NCBI GenBank assembly: GCA_017535725.1 | Contig: JAFXTO010000005.1 | Span: forward strand, 1 to 64,000 | DNA: 64,000 nucleotides | Reading direction: 5' to 3' | DNA from: Bacteroidaceae bacterium | GTDB lineage: Bacteria; Bacteroidota; Bacteroidia; Bacteroidales; Bacteroidaceae | Shown here: piece after piece, positions 43,892 to 52,732 of the stretch | Numbering within the stretch: position 1 is the first letter of the stretch | Layout of the letters: each line of letters starts with the position of its first letter | The notes under the pieces: model-generated | What the model saw: the letters and a program-made list of their open reading frames with translations, nothing else | Database searches by the model: none | Told to the model about the DNA's origin: nothing | Program-made: the position numbers and the translations under genes

Positions 43892-44443
43892 TCAATAATT
43901 TTTCGTTTTATTCAAAGTCTCTTTACGCGCCTCTCTCCACTTTGGAAAGAATTGGTCCATTAGCGCATGGAAACAGGCATTATGACTTGGCTCTAACAGA
44001 TGACACAATTCATGAACCACAATATGTTCTACACACCACTCAGGTAACAATAACACATAGGCAGAGATGCAGACAGAACGGTCTTTTACATTACACATAC
44101 CCCATCGTGATATCATCGGTTTGTAATAGACAACAGAAGGCCTAACGCCCATCTCTTTGGCATAACGTTCTACCATAGGCTCAATCAATGCTTTCAGTCT
44201 AAGTAAAGCCTCTTCTTTTTGTGCACGGGTTGTAAGCGGCAATTGGTTATAAAACTCAGCCCGCTGTTTCTGACGTTCAGCCGTTTTCTTTCTTGCCTCT
44301 ACTATCCATTCACTATGTTGCGCTATGAATGCCTCCACCTCCTTCTTCGGCATACCAATAGGAGCCGACACATGTACATCGCCGTTCTTTACGATGCGCA
44401 TCGACAGCCTGCTGGTTTTTCTATATGTCAATTGTATCGCCAT
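43892..44443 (-). CDS. YgjP-like zinc metallopeptidase (DUF45)
   Basis: The 183-residue product has an N-terminal beta domain (residues 1-45) and the zinc site HELCHLLEPSHNACFH near residue 143, preceded by YYKPMISRWGMCNVKDRSVC. This is the YgjP/DUF45 (SprT-like) family, often found near type I restriction genes, with unknown substrate. Its first 35 codons and the DNA just upstream are duplicated in the chimeric gene at 44867-45187 (see repeat). It is 5 bases upstream of the thioesterase ATG. Confidence 0.9.
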   Translation of the reverse strand: MAIQLTYRKTSRLSMRIVKNGDVHVSAPIGMPKKEVEAFIAQHSEWIVEARKKTAERQKQRAEFYNQLPLTTRAQKEEALLRLKALIEPMVERYAKEMGVRPSVVYYKPMISRWGMCNVKDRSVCISAYVLLLPEWCVEHIVVHELCHLLEPSHNACFHALMDQFFPKWREARKETLNKTKNY

Positions 44444-44480
44444 TCTTCTTTCCTAATCTATAACGTTTTCGATTCCATTT

Positions 44481-44864
44481 TTATTGTTCTTTTAATGCCT
44501 CTATCACCTCCCAATCTGCCGGTAGCCAATCGACGCTGTCCAGTTCATCTTTGGTGAGCCATCGGGCCGCTTCATGCTCATTCAGATGCAGGGCATCCGT
44601 CAGCAGCGAACATAGATAGCAATGCAAGATGAGATGAAAGGCAGGATAATCATACTCTACCGTACAAAACAGCTCATCCACGCTGATTTCCGTAGATAAC
44701 TCCTCGCGAATCTCCCTCACAAGTGCCTCCTCCGGCGACTCCCCTGCCTCCATCTTCCCGCCAGGAAACTCCCACCAGTCCTTAAATTCTCCATATCCCC
44801 TTTGGGTGGCGAAGATCTTATCATCCTTGCGTATTATCGCTGCTACTACTTCTATCTGTTTCAT
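44481..44864 (-). CDS. Nudix hydrolase (MutT-like)
   Basis: The 127-residue product has the Nudix box from residue 33 (GGKMEAGESPEEALVREI, then REEL) and the N-terminal VVAAIIRKDDKIFATQRG typical of the MutT/NudG type. It cleaves nucleoside diphosphate derivatives such as oxidised or methylated dNTPs. C-terminal WLTKDELDSVDWLPADWEVI supports the CTP/8-oxo-dGTP group. The ATG at 44864 is chosen; the upstream chimeric gene ends at 44867. It lies inside the segment bracketed by the 148-bp duplication. Confidence 0.92.
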   Translation of the reverse strand: MKQIEVVAAIIRKDDKIFATQRGYGEFKDWWEFPGGKMEAGESPEEALVREIREELSTEISVDELFCTVEYDYPAFHLILHCYLCSLLTDALHLNEHEAARWLTKDELDSVDWLPADWEVIEALKEQ

Positions 44865-44866
44865 GC

Positions 44867-45187
44867 TCAAATAGTTCTATTCGTATTCTGTTCATTTATT
44901 CTCTTCGTCAACCTCCCAGTGACCTGTATCACCTTGTCTCCACATCCTTCATGCACAGGTATAAACACATTGATAAAACTGCGCTCATCATTAGTTTCTA
45001 TCGTTGCACGAGGCGAGCCGTTCTTCTGCATCTCCTCCTGAATAGTGGGAATACCTGTTGCGCGACCCTCGGTCAGATCCAACTCCTTCTTCGGCATACC
45101 TATAGGAGCCGACACATGTACATCGCCGTTCTTTACGATGCGTATCGTTAGCCTACTGGTTTTTCTATATGTCAATTGTATCGCCAT
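44867..45187 (-). pseudogene. Chimeric ORF: YgjP N-terminus joined to AlbA/RecG-like C-terminus
   Basis: The 106-residue frame begins with 35 residues nearly identical to the start of the YgjP-like protein (MAIQLTYRKTSRLTIRIV...). It then switches abruptly to DLTEGRATGIPTIQEEMQKN, GSPRATIETNDERSF and a short basic end. The second part is the ATP-binding (HATPase_c_4) tail of AlbA/Schlafen-domain transcription-regulator-like proteins, whose N-terminus lies in the next upstream gene. The join coincides with the edge of the 148-bp duplication at 45082. The product is probably non-functional; it ends just before the Nudix gene. Confidence 0.75.
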
Positions 45188-45313
45188 CCTTCTTTGCTAA
45201 TCTATAACGTTTTCAATTTCTGTTCTATTGCTTGAATCGTGAAGCATGCGCTCGGCCATTGGTCGACTCGACACTTCGAAGAACCTTGAACCGTAATTGT
45301 TTTGTTGCTGTTG

Positions 45314-45796
45314 TTATTTCAACAACTGCCACTCGCCTTTAATCTTCGAGTGCTCCTTGTTGATGTATCCAAGTTCCTTTAAATCGTCAATTGCACGTTG
45401 GATAGTGCGTTCACTAACTACGAGGTTGTCGACCAGCCAAGAATACTTCGCTTTGCGATTCATCTTGATGGCTTCATAAACATTCCATGTAAGCATAGTT
45501 GGGAAATCCGAAATGGTCAATCTTGACCCTTTTTGGTTCTCTTGCTCGTCAAAACAGACAAATTTGGCTGTTTTTGTGGCTGTTTTTCTCCATTTTCCGT
45601 CACGAAGCCTTAGGCTATTCCGCTCGCCGCGAGGTGACTTCATTTCCTTCACCATCACGGCTTGCTTGTCGGGCAAGTCATTGGCAAAAGCACAGATAGC
45701 CTGTCCAAACTTATCCGTATTGGTAGTGGAGACTGTGCGTTCCACCCTGTCGCTCTCAATGTCGTTGAGCAATGCTCGTATCTCGTCTATACTCAT
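45314..45796 (-). pseudogene. Truncated AlbA_2/Schlafen-type protein with winged-helix end
   Basis: The 160-residue frame starts with SIDEIRALLNDIESDRVER and TVSTTNTDKFGQAICAFAND, the first part of AlbA_2 domain proteins (usually about 450 residues or more). The expected GYLxIGV core and the ATP-binding domain are missing. After a basic linker it ends with a winged helix (LVDNLVVSERTIQRAIDDLK, near residues 122-145), which in full-length relatives is the last domain. So the ends are kept and the middle is gone; a C-terminal piece of such a gene lies at 44867-45081. It could still be a small DNA-binding protein. Confidence 0.65.
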
Positions 45797-45840
45797 ATAT
45801 TTTATAACATTTTCGATTCCTATTCTATTGCTTTGTGAAT

Positions 45841-48300
45841 TTACATTTGGGATACTTGCAGCGCATCTAATTGACCTCTATTCTTGGGTGCATCGGCAAA
45901 CTCTATACTCAGATTATCGAATAGTATCTTTTCTTCATCCGTAATCACCACCAGTCCATGACTAACTTCCCTATGCCACTTCCTTAGTGCAATCTCATCA
46001 TGTTCACCATCCATGAAAGGAAAACGTTTGTTCTGAATCACAAACAAGCGGAAACGGGAAAGAATCTCGAAGAAGGAACCAGAAGGGAACTCTACTATTC
46101 GCCCTTCTCTATCGTAATCGTATTTCTGAGCAATCGCTACAACACCAGCCTGCCCATCAACATTCATACCATATCCTTCTTTCAAAAGATGGCACAGCAT
46201 AGCGATAATTCTCTCTCTTTGCTTTGTATTTGGAGCAACATAATCACTCAAACGAATGACAAGATTACCCTTATAATTCCAATAAGCCTTTTCTGTTATT
46301 TCCTTCAAAACCTTGCGCCATTCTATCGAATCCCAAATATCCAGGTCAATATCAAACGCCTTTCCTTGTATCGTTATCCGATTCTTCGGTTTTTTCTTTT
46401 TTTCTTCTTTGGGTTCTTCTGTCAAGACGGTCGTAACAGCTTCATTCTTGACAGAAATTACTTCCTCTTTTGCTGCATATTGCTTAATGACCGCAATAAA
46501 TCGTTCACCGTAGGTATCGCGCTTGTGTTCACCTATTCCGAAGATGTTACCGAAGGCAGCAAGTGTTGTGGGCATATTGGTAGCCAGCGCATGGAGCGTC
46601 TTGTCAGACATTACGACAAAGGCCGGACTATTAATTTCATCGGCAATTTCTTTTCTTAGCACCTTCAATCGCTCTAACAGCTCCCTGTTCTCACTTTGGT
46701 CACTATTGGTCACGGCCAATACCTGTTCTTCTATCATCCGGCTACGACGGGCTTTAACGCTATAGTCTTCACGGCTGATAACAACCAGTTGAACTCTGAC
46801 TTTTCCGCGAACGACATCTTGACCAAGTGGAGTTACATGCAAATGATTGTCTTCGTTGTAGGCAATCTCGATGAATCCCATCTGCAACATCTGAAGCAAA
46901 TAGTCGTGCCAGTCTCTTACAGGAACATCCCTGCCGGCGGCAAAGGTTTTGATTTGAGCATAACCACGCGATACGACTTCTGGGGAGAAGTTTCCATGTA
47001 GAATGTCGATTGTCAGCGTGAATCCCACTTGTTCGCCCGTTCTTAATATAGCTGAAAGAGCCTTTTGAACGAGTTCTGTTCCATCGAATGTAGATGGTGG
47101 ATTATGGCAGACATCACAGTTGCCGCAGCCCTTGTCGCTTATCTCGCCAAAATAATTCAGCAGAATACGCCTACGACATACCTGCGCTTCGGCATATTCC
47201 TGCATCCGTTGCAGTTTTTCCATGTTGATTTCCCGTTGCCCGCTTTCCTCTGCGAAACGGCGTAGAGTGATGATGTCCTGCAGGTTGTAAAACAAGATCG
47301 TCTCACAAGGAAGCCCGTCACGACCACCACGTCCTATCTCTTGATAGTAATTCTCTATACTCTTGGGCAGATTATAGTGAACTACAAAACGCACATTGCT
47401 CTTATCGATACCCATTCCAAAAGCAATCGTCGCACAGACCACCTGGATGCGGTCATTAATAAAATCCTCTTGTACACGATTGCGTTCTTCTGTAGGCAGT
47501 CCTGCATGATAAACGCCTACCGAGACACCTTCTTTCCTGAGTTTTTCAGCTACTTTCTCGGTGGTTTTCTTTGCCAGACAATAGATGATGCCACTCTCGT
47601 CCGGATGACGATAAATCAAGCTCAATATTGTGCGAACCTTCTCTTTGGCCGCATATCCTCTTCTAACGTCCAGACTCAAATTCGGACGGTCAAATGAACT
47701 GATAAAGATTTCGGGCTCCTTGAGGTGTAGCTGTGTAATAATGTCGGCTTTGGTTATCTTGTCGGCTGTGGCCGTGAGTGCCATAATCGGTACATTGGGA
47801 AATAGCTCATGCAGATTACCTAACTGAATATATTCAGGTCTGAAGTCGTGACCCCATTGAGAAATGCAATGCGCTTCGTCAATAGCAAAGAGCGATACTT
47901 TCAGCATAGTTCGCATCCATCTCAGTTCCGTCATCAGGCGTTCAGGAGAGATATACAGCAGTTTAATATCACCCCGTAGGCATCGTTCTGCAATCTGCCG
48001 ATTTGCTATCTCGTCGTTGGCACTGTTTAGCGCTTCCGCAGCAATTCCATTAGCACGCAATGCTTCCACCTGATCCTTCATCAGCGAGATAAGTGGCGAA
48101 ATCACGATGGCAGTACCTTCCATCATCAAAGCAGGTATCTGAAAGCATATCGATTTACCGCCACCTGTCGGCATCAGTACCAGCGAATCCTTTCGCTGGA
48201 GCACATGATTGATTATTTCTTCCTGCAAGGGCTTGAAGGAGTCGTAACCGAAATAGGATTTTAATGCTTGCTTTATATCATGCATGTTTATCTCGCTCAT
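45841..48300 (-). CDS. recQ: RecQ-family DNA helicase with extended C-terminus
   Basis: The 819-residue product has the RecQ core: motif 0 YFGYDSFKPLQEEII, Walker A MPTGGGKS (residues 43-50), DEAH at 141-144 in AIDEAHCISQWGHDFRPEY, and motif VI QEIGRGGRDGLPCE near 330. The zinc-binding CGNCDVC is near 390, RQC follows, and an HRDC-like region lies near 545-615. It is about 200 residues longer than E. coli RecQ. The extra part has a pattern like helicase-associated domains (FFEILSRFRLFV, then LRKWHREVSHGLVVI). It starts 7 bases after the helicase-nuclease gene, so the two are one unit. Confidence 0.93.
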   Translation of the reverse strand: MSEINMHDIKQALKSYFGYDSFKPLQEEIINHVLQRKDSLVLMPTGGGKSICFQIPALMMEGTAIVISPLISLMKDQVEALRANGIAAEALNSANDEIANRQIAERCLRGDIKLLYISPERLMTELRWMRTMLKVSLFAIDEAHCISQWGHDFRPEYIQLGNLHELFPNVPIMALTATADKITKADIITQLHLKEPEIFISSFDRPNLSLDVRRGYAAKEKVRTILSLIYRHPDESGIIYCLAKKTTEKVAEKLRKEGVSVGVYHAGLPTEERNRVQEDFINDRIQVVCATIAFGMGIDKSNVRFVVHYNLPKSIENYYQEIGRGGRDGLPCETILFYNLQDIITLRRFAEESGQREINMEKLQRMQEYAEAQVCRRRILLNYFGEISDKGCGNCDVCHNPPSTFDGTELVQKALSAILRTGEQVGFTLTIDILHGNFSPEVVSRGYAQIKTFAAGRDVPVRDWHDYLLQMLQMGFIEIAYNEDNHLHVTPLGQDVVRGKVRVQLVVISREDYSVKARRSRMIEEQVLAVTNSDQSENRELLERLKVLRKEIADEINSPAFVVMSDKTLHALATNMPTTLAAFGNIFGIGEHKRDTYGERFIAVIKQYAAKEEVISVKNEAVTTVLTEEPKEEKKKKPKNRITIQGKAFDIDLDIWDSIEWRKVLKEITEKAYWNYKGNLVIRLSDYVAPNTKQRERIIAMLCHLLKEGYGMNVDGQAGVVAIAQKYDYDREGRIVEFPSGSFFEILSRFRLFVIQNKRFPFMDGEHDEIALRKWHREVSHGLVVITDEEKILFDNLSIEFADAPKNRGQLDALQVSQM

Positions 48301-48307
48301 TTATTGT

Positions 48308-51250
48308 TTAATACTGCTTATCTACGGCTTTCATCCAATCCTTTACTTGCTTAATGCACCAAGGTAATTGGTCGCGTACTTGTTGCACCCAGAAACGGAT
48401 GACATCCCAGCCTTCTCGCATTAAAGCTTGATTGCGCAGTTGGTCATTATAACAGAGTTCACCTGTCCAGGTTTGGTGATACATTGCTCCGTCAACCTCT
48501 ATATCAAGTTTTTTTCCTTGATAGAAAAGGGCAAGATCAAGATAATATTTATCCACATGATATTGTGCGGTTACAGGGATGCCTGCATCAGATAGTGCTT
48601 TCTGAAGCATGTGTTCCCATTCTGACGATTCTACAGGTGCATCTTGTCCACAACTATACTCAGCAAAGTGTTCCAGATAGCTAACGCCACATTGTTTACA
48701 ATACTGTTTATCACCAACAGTTACAAGTAAAGCTCTTGCTCGTGTTATAGCGACATTAAACAGGTTACCTGTTGATTTTAGGAACATGAGACTCTGCGAT
48801 TTGGTTCCATCGGAAACAACAGGTGAGAAAATGATTACATCACGTTCATCCCCTTGGAACTTATGCACAGTATCAATCAGTATATTGTTATGCAGTTCTA
48901 GATGATTTCGCAGTTCTGTATCTCTCTCCAATGCTCTGGTAATCATTTCTGCCTGAAGATGGAACGGCGTTGTAACACCAATACTTCCTTCAAATTCTAA
49001 TTCAATGGCCAATCGTCGAAGAATACGGATAACGCCTTCTGCTTCTTGAAGATTATATGCGCCACCATTCTCAGGGCGAATCGTCTTACCTTTGACATTC
49101 ATCCATTGCATTCCAAGAATTGGTTTTCCATTGTTAGGCGATTGCAAGCGACTATAATCCGTTGCGATACGAAGCGTATTGTCATAGAATTCCTGATTAG
49201 AGAACTGAATTATATCTAGGAAACTACGATGATGGTCACGCAATTGAATGATGTTTTCTGCTTCAGCCATGCTCTCTGCAAGATCGTAAATGGAGCTACT
49301 ACGATACGACCATCTGGCCTCAATATCATTTGTGAGAATCAAGGAAAGATCCGTTTGTTTGCTAAGAAGACAAATATGATTGAGTTGTTGTTTGTCGCCA
49401 ATTACCGCCACACGTTTTGCTCTCATCAGCAAGGGAACCATTGAAGCGATATCACACTGGCTGGCCTCATCTATTATAAGCAAGTCATAAATTGCTTCCT
49501 TGAACGGGATGCGTCTGCGAGCACTTAATGACGTAATGGCACTAACTGGCAACAAAGTCTTCAATGCAGGAGTATAGTTGTCAACGTGATCATGTTCCAA
49601 GAAACAAATATAATCATGCAATTCACCTCTGTTCTTTGGATTGAATGTACTAATATGCTGATTCAGCCAAGAATTCCATGCTATTTTGGCTTTGGTCTGC
49701 AACTTAACATGCTCTGCCATCATTGCTGCATCAAGCTGTTCGAGTGAGGCGGAATCACATAACTCTGTCAGTTGGGTGTTATAGGAGGCAATTAGTTTCA
49801 TATCATTCATTATAGATTTGAATCTCGTATCGAAATCCATCCATTCACGCTCTGTCATTTGAGACGAAACTTCAAGGCCTAGATGATATTTAACCAAAAA
49901 GGTATTTATAGCCAACACTTCATCCTCACTTTCAACCATTAATTTGTGTTCCCAACGTTCCTTGAAAAGTTTTTCAAACAGTTTTTGTGGTCCTTGAAGC
50001 AAAGCATTGCGATGTTTTATAAAAGCGTCATAAATATTTCTTACTTCATCAACCTCATTTTCTGCCAAAACACCAATCCATTGTGCATATTTATCTCTTA
50101 CATCACAAACAGCTTGTTCTAATTCGTCAAGTTGGTTTCTGCGCAGAACAATTTGCTGCTTCTGTGCTCGTTTTGCATCATAACTGGAAAATACACGACT
50201 GTAGGCATCAAATGCGCTTGTTAAAGCTTCGCCTTTGGGTTTCGCCTTTTCCCATAATTGGGCATAGTCAGAAATGCACTGCTTGGCACTCTTCTCGTAC
50301 CTAAGAACCAACGGCAATTCCTTATTGAGAGTGTTCACACGTTTTACAACGACATCAACAGCATTGTTGTTCTTGCTTGTGAATAGTACGTTTTGACCAG
50401 CAATTGCTGCATTAATAATAAGATTGGCAACAACCTGAGTTTTTCCTGTTCCCGGAGGACCTGCTATTAATGTCACATCAGCACTCAAGGCCGAACGAAC
50501 AGCCATCTCTTGCTCATCATTAAGAGGTAGCACTTCAAGAATATCCTTCTCAAACGGAGCATTCCTGTTAAACTGTTTATGAATAAACTTCCATAAGACA
50601 GAATGTCGAATGTCCGATTCACGATATAGTTCCAAATTTGCCAATTCATTGCTCAGTCCTATCGTATATGGTGTAGGATCTTTCGCAAAGATTATCGCAC
50701 GATTAAGAATTCCGTCATGGTCTGATATTTGTAGTTGGCTTTTCTTCAAATTATCAAGATTAAAGTCATCAAGCCAATTCCAATCAGGACGAATAGTTCT
50801 AAGCAGTCTCGTCTTTCCTGCTAAATCGTCAAAAGCTGCATGCCCCTCTGTAAAGCCAAGTTCAGCCTCCAATTCTCGAAGTTCATAGATGTTCTCCGTC
50901 TTGTCGTTTGTTGAATACTTGTCTATGATGTCTTTGTTTATCAGCAGTTCATCATCAATAGAAAATCCTTCAGGTTTTCCTCGTGTACCGTCACTATATG
51001 AAATATGAATAATGAATAGGGGCGAAAGAAAATGCTTGACTTTCAATATGGGATAGCCAATTAGCAGCTCCTTTTCTTTATCATGATTGCCACGAAGGAA
51101 CGCACCTATAGCAGGCGACTTTAGAGCACCATTATTCAGCCAAGGCAAGTTGATGAAAGATTGTTCATCCTTCATTGATGCACGTAGCGTTGTATTATTT
51201 TCTAACGCTATGCAACTAATGTAATATTTACAAAGGTTTTTTAACGTCAT
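48308..51250 (-). CDS. SF1 (UPF1/DNA2-like) helicase fused to a Vsr/DUF559-type nuclease domain
   Basis: The 980-residue product has an N-terminal region of about 240 residues without a recognised domain, then Walker A AGPPGTGKTQ (263-272), a helical insert (about 340-560), Walker B LLIIDEASQ (590-598), GDKQQLNH (618-625), VHKFQGDERDVIIFSPV (795-811) and NVAITRARALL (832-842). The last 110 residues form a PD-(D/E)xK nuclease: SEWEHMLQKAL (Glu877), YLDLALFYQGKKLDIEVDG (Asp905, Glu918, Asp920), then REGWDVIRFW. Single-protein helicase-Vsr fusions are known phage-defence proteins (the DUF4011 type Hhe), but the N-terminus here is different. Defence is inference. Confidence 0.88.
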   Translation of the reverse strand: MTLKNLCKYYISCIALENNTTLRASMKDEQSFINLPWLNNGALKSPAIGAFLRGNHDKEKELLIGYPILKVKHFLSPLFIIHISYSDGTRGKPEGFSIDDELLINKDIIDKYSTNDKTENIYELRELEAELGFTEGHAAFDDLAGKTRLLRTIRPDWNWLDDFNLDNLKKSQLQISDHDGILNRAIIFAKDPTPYTIGLSNELANLELYRESDIRHSVLWKFIHKQFNRNAPFEKDILEVLPLNDEQEMAVRSALSADVTLIAGPPGTGKTQVVANLIINAAIAGQNVLFTSKNNNAVDVVVKRVNTLNKELPLVLRYEKSAKQCISDYAQLWEKAKPKGEALTSAFDAYSRVFSSYDAKRAQKQQIVLRRNQLDELEQAVCDVRDKYAQWIGVLAENEVDEVRNIYDAFIKHRNALLQGPQKLFEKLFKERWEHKLMVESEDEVLAINTFLVKYHLGLEVSSQMTEREWMDFDTRFKSIMNDMKLIASYNTQLTELCDSASLEQLDAAMMAEHVKLQTKAKIAWNSWLNQHISTFNPKNRGELHDYICFLEHDHVDNYTPALKTLLPVSAITSLSARRRIPFKEAIYDLLIIDEASQCDIASMVPLLMRAKRVAVIGDKQQLNHICLLSKQTDLSLILTNDIEARWSYRSSSIYDLAESMAEAENIIQLRDHHRSFLDIIQFSNQEFYDNTLRIATDYSRLQSPNNGKPILGMQWMNVKGKTIRPENGGAYNLQEAEGVIRILRRLAIELEFEGSIGVTTPFHLQAEMITRALERDTELRNHLELHNNILIDTVHKFQGDERDVIIFSPVVSDGTKSQSLMFLKSTGNLFNVAITRARALLVTVGDKQYCKQCGVSYLEHFAEYSCGQDAPVESSEWEHMLQKALSDAGIPVTAQYHVDKYYLDLALFYQGKKLDIEVDGAMYHQTWTGELCYNDQLRNQALMREGWDVIRFWVQQVRDQLPWCIKQVKDWMKAVDKQY

Positions 51251-51274
51251 ATAATTTGTGCATTTCCCCTATTT

Positions 51275-51520
51275 TCAATGTTGAGTCTGCTCACACTCTG
51301 CATAGCCAATACAGGCATTGTTCTGCCCTATTACTATACTTGTTCCTGTTATATATTGAACATCGGATAGTTCATAGAGCGAACGGCCCTGAAGGTCTAT
51401 CACGTTTTGATACGGCAACACCTCATCAAGAATCATGATGGCCCGGGCATAGCTGTCAGCCTTCCCCGAATTCTCCGGAGAAAGTCTGGTGTTGAAATCT
51501 ATAAAGCCTTTCCTATCCAT
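51275..51520 (-). pseudogene. Short ORF, N-terminal fragment of an unrecognised accessory protein
   Basis: The 81-codon frame starts MDRKGFIDFNTRLSPENSGK and DSYARAIMILDEVLPYQ and continues LQGRSLYELSDVQYITG. This pattern (phenylalanine-rich start, SGTAKSY-like serine/tyrosine helix, short linker) resembles the N-terminal domain of larger Bacteroidetes HNH or restriction-type proteins, of which only the first 60 residues remain; the last 20 look unrelated. I cannot name the family with confidence. It is 24 bases upstream of the helicase-nuclease gene. Confidence 0.4.
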
Positions 51521-51631
51521 GTCATTATTGCTTCACTATTGTTGTTACATTAATTAAAGGCTCTTGCATTATTACGCCACCTCTATCCTCGATCCACGCG
51601 ACGATATTTCTATGACCTATACTCATCCTTG

Positions 51632-51818
51632 CTACGTCTCATCGATTTTGCCTTCTGAATATTCGTCCTCAAATAACTGGATTTCTGCTGCAATGGTCTT
51701 TTGCAGTTCATCCTTGGGAATAAGCCACATAGATGCGAGCACGCTCAATAACTGCTACGGTCTGTAGCAGTAATTCCTTATATTCGTTTTCCTGAATTGG
51801 AACAAGTTCTTCAGCCAT
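51632..51818 (-). pseudogene. Gene remnant: two short frames from one broken gene
   Basis: A 36-codon frame (51818-51708) starts MAEELVPIQENEYKELLLQT and continues IERARIYVA. A second, shifted frame (51730-51632) reads WLIPKDELQKTIAAEIQLFE and ends SEGKIDET. The first looks like a protein start and the second like a C-terminus, so this may be a DUF1016-like or similar gene with its middle lost and a frameshift. The identity is a guess. The rest of 51521-51938 shows no intact gene. Confidence 0.35.
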
Positions 51819-51938
51819 ATTTCTTCTTTGTTATTTGGTTCGTTTCTTAGAACATTAAATCTTTGTTACAATTATACACCACACTTTCAAATGCTCATAC
51901 AACCTTTATCCTCAGCATCTCGCCATTCTCGAACTTTC

Positions 51939-52411
51939 TTATTCCTTATCAAGCAATCCCCTCACCTCTTTGTCAAAATCAGAGTCTATTTGCTGCGTTG
52001 GATTAAAAAGGCTGTACTTCTCTGTCGCTTTCTTGTCTGCCTCTTCGCGACTAATCTTTCCTTTATCGGGCAAAAGAGCATATCGACGGAAGGCCACTTT
52101 GTTGCACGAGCAGAAGAAACACGATAGCCGACGGCAATAATGGCATCGAGAGAATAAAAGGTTGTTTCTCTTTTTACCTCCCTCTCTCCCTCCATCTGAA
52201 CTATTTCCATTTTGGAAACAGTTGCATCTGGCTTTAGTTCACCTTCATCAAAGATGTTTTTTAGATGCTTACTAATAGCGGGTATGTTCACATCGAACAA
52301 CTGGGCCATAGCTTTCTGTGTGGCCCAAATAGTCTCGTCCTTGATAACCACCTGTACCTTGCCCTCCTCGTCGGGAAGTTGATATAATATGAATTGTATT
52401 TCGTTGTTCAT
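51939..52411 (-). pseudogene. RhuM family virulence protein, internally deleted
   Basis: From the ATG at 52411 the frame reads MNNEIQFILYQLPDEEGKVQ, then DETIWATQKAMAQLFDVNIP, AISKHLKNIFDEGELKPDA and FYSLDAIIAVGYRVSSARAT, the N-terminal half of RhuM proteins. Then, at about 52105, the expected core vanishes. The DNA after that encodes, in another frame, KGKISREEADKKATEKYSLF and DSDFDKEVRGLLDKE ending at 51939, which is the RhuM C-terminus. So about half the gene has been deleted with a frame change. Bases 52412-52680 upstream hold no gene. Confidence 0.8.
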
Positions 52412-52732
52412 ATATAATTCACCATTTTTCTGCAAGCACCACTTTGATGCGAGTGATGTTTTTATCCACAAAGGATAATCTTATTATTATTGAGCACAAA
52501 GATACACATTTTTCTTGACATACAATCAAAATATCATGACTATTAACATATTCTCTCACTAAAAGATCGATTTTCTCGTCTTTTTGGCTTCAAAGGATGT
52601 AAAATTAGCCCAAGCTATGTGTATAGACCCACAAAGAAAGGTCGTCTTGCCTCATGAAAATGTCTTTTTACCTTTTATAGAATAACGTATAATTGCACGT
52701 GGCATACACGCGCGCGGGCACGAGAAATAAGG

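Larger units (their letters stand above)
44339..45229. repeat. Direct duplication of ~148 bp flanking the Nudix gene
   Basis: Bases 44339-44486 and 45082-45229 are direct repeats (offset 743) with only about a dozen differences. They cover the YgjP start region and the DNA upstream of it. The upstream word (TATAACGTTTTCGATTCC and variants) also occurs a third time at 45801-45820, so three consecutive minus-strand genes share the same leader sequence. Confidence 0.88.
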
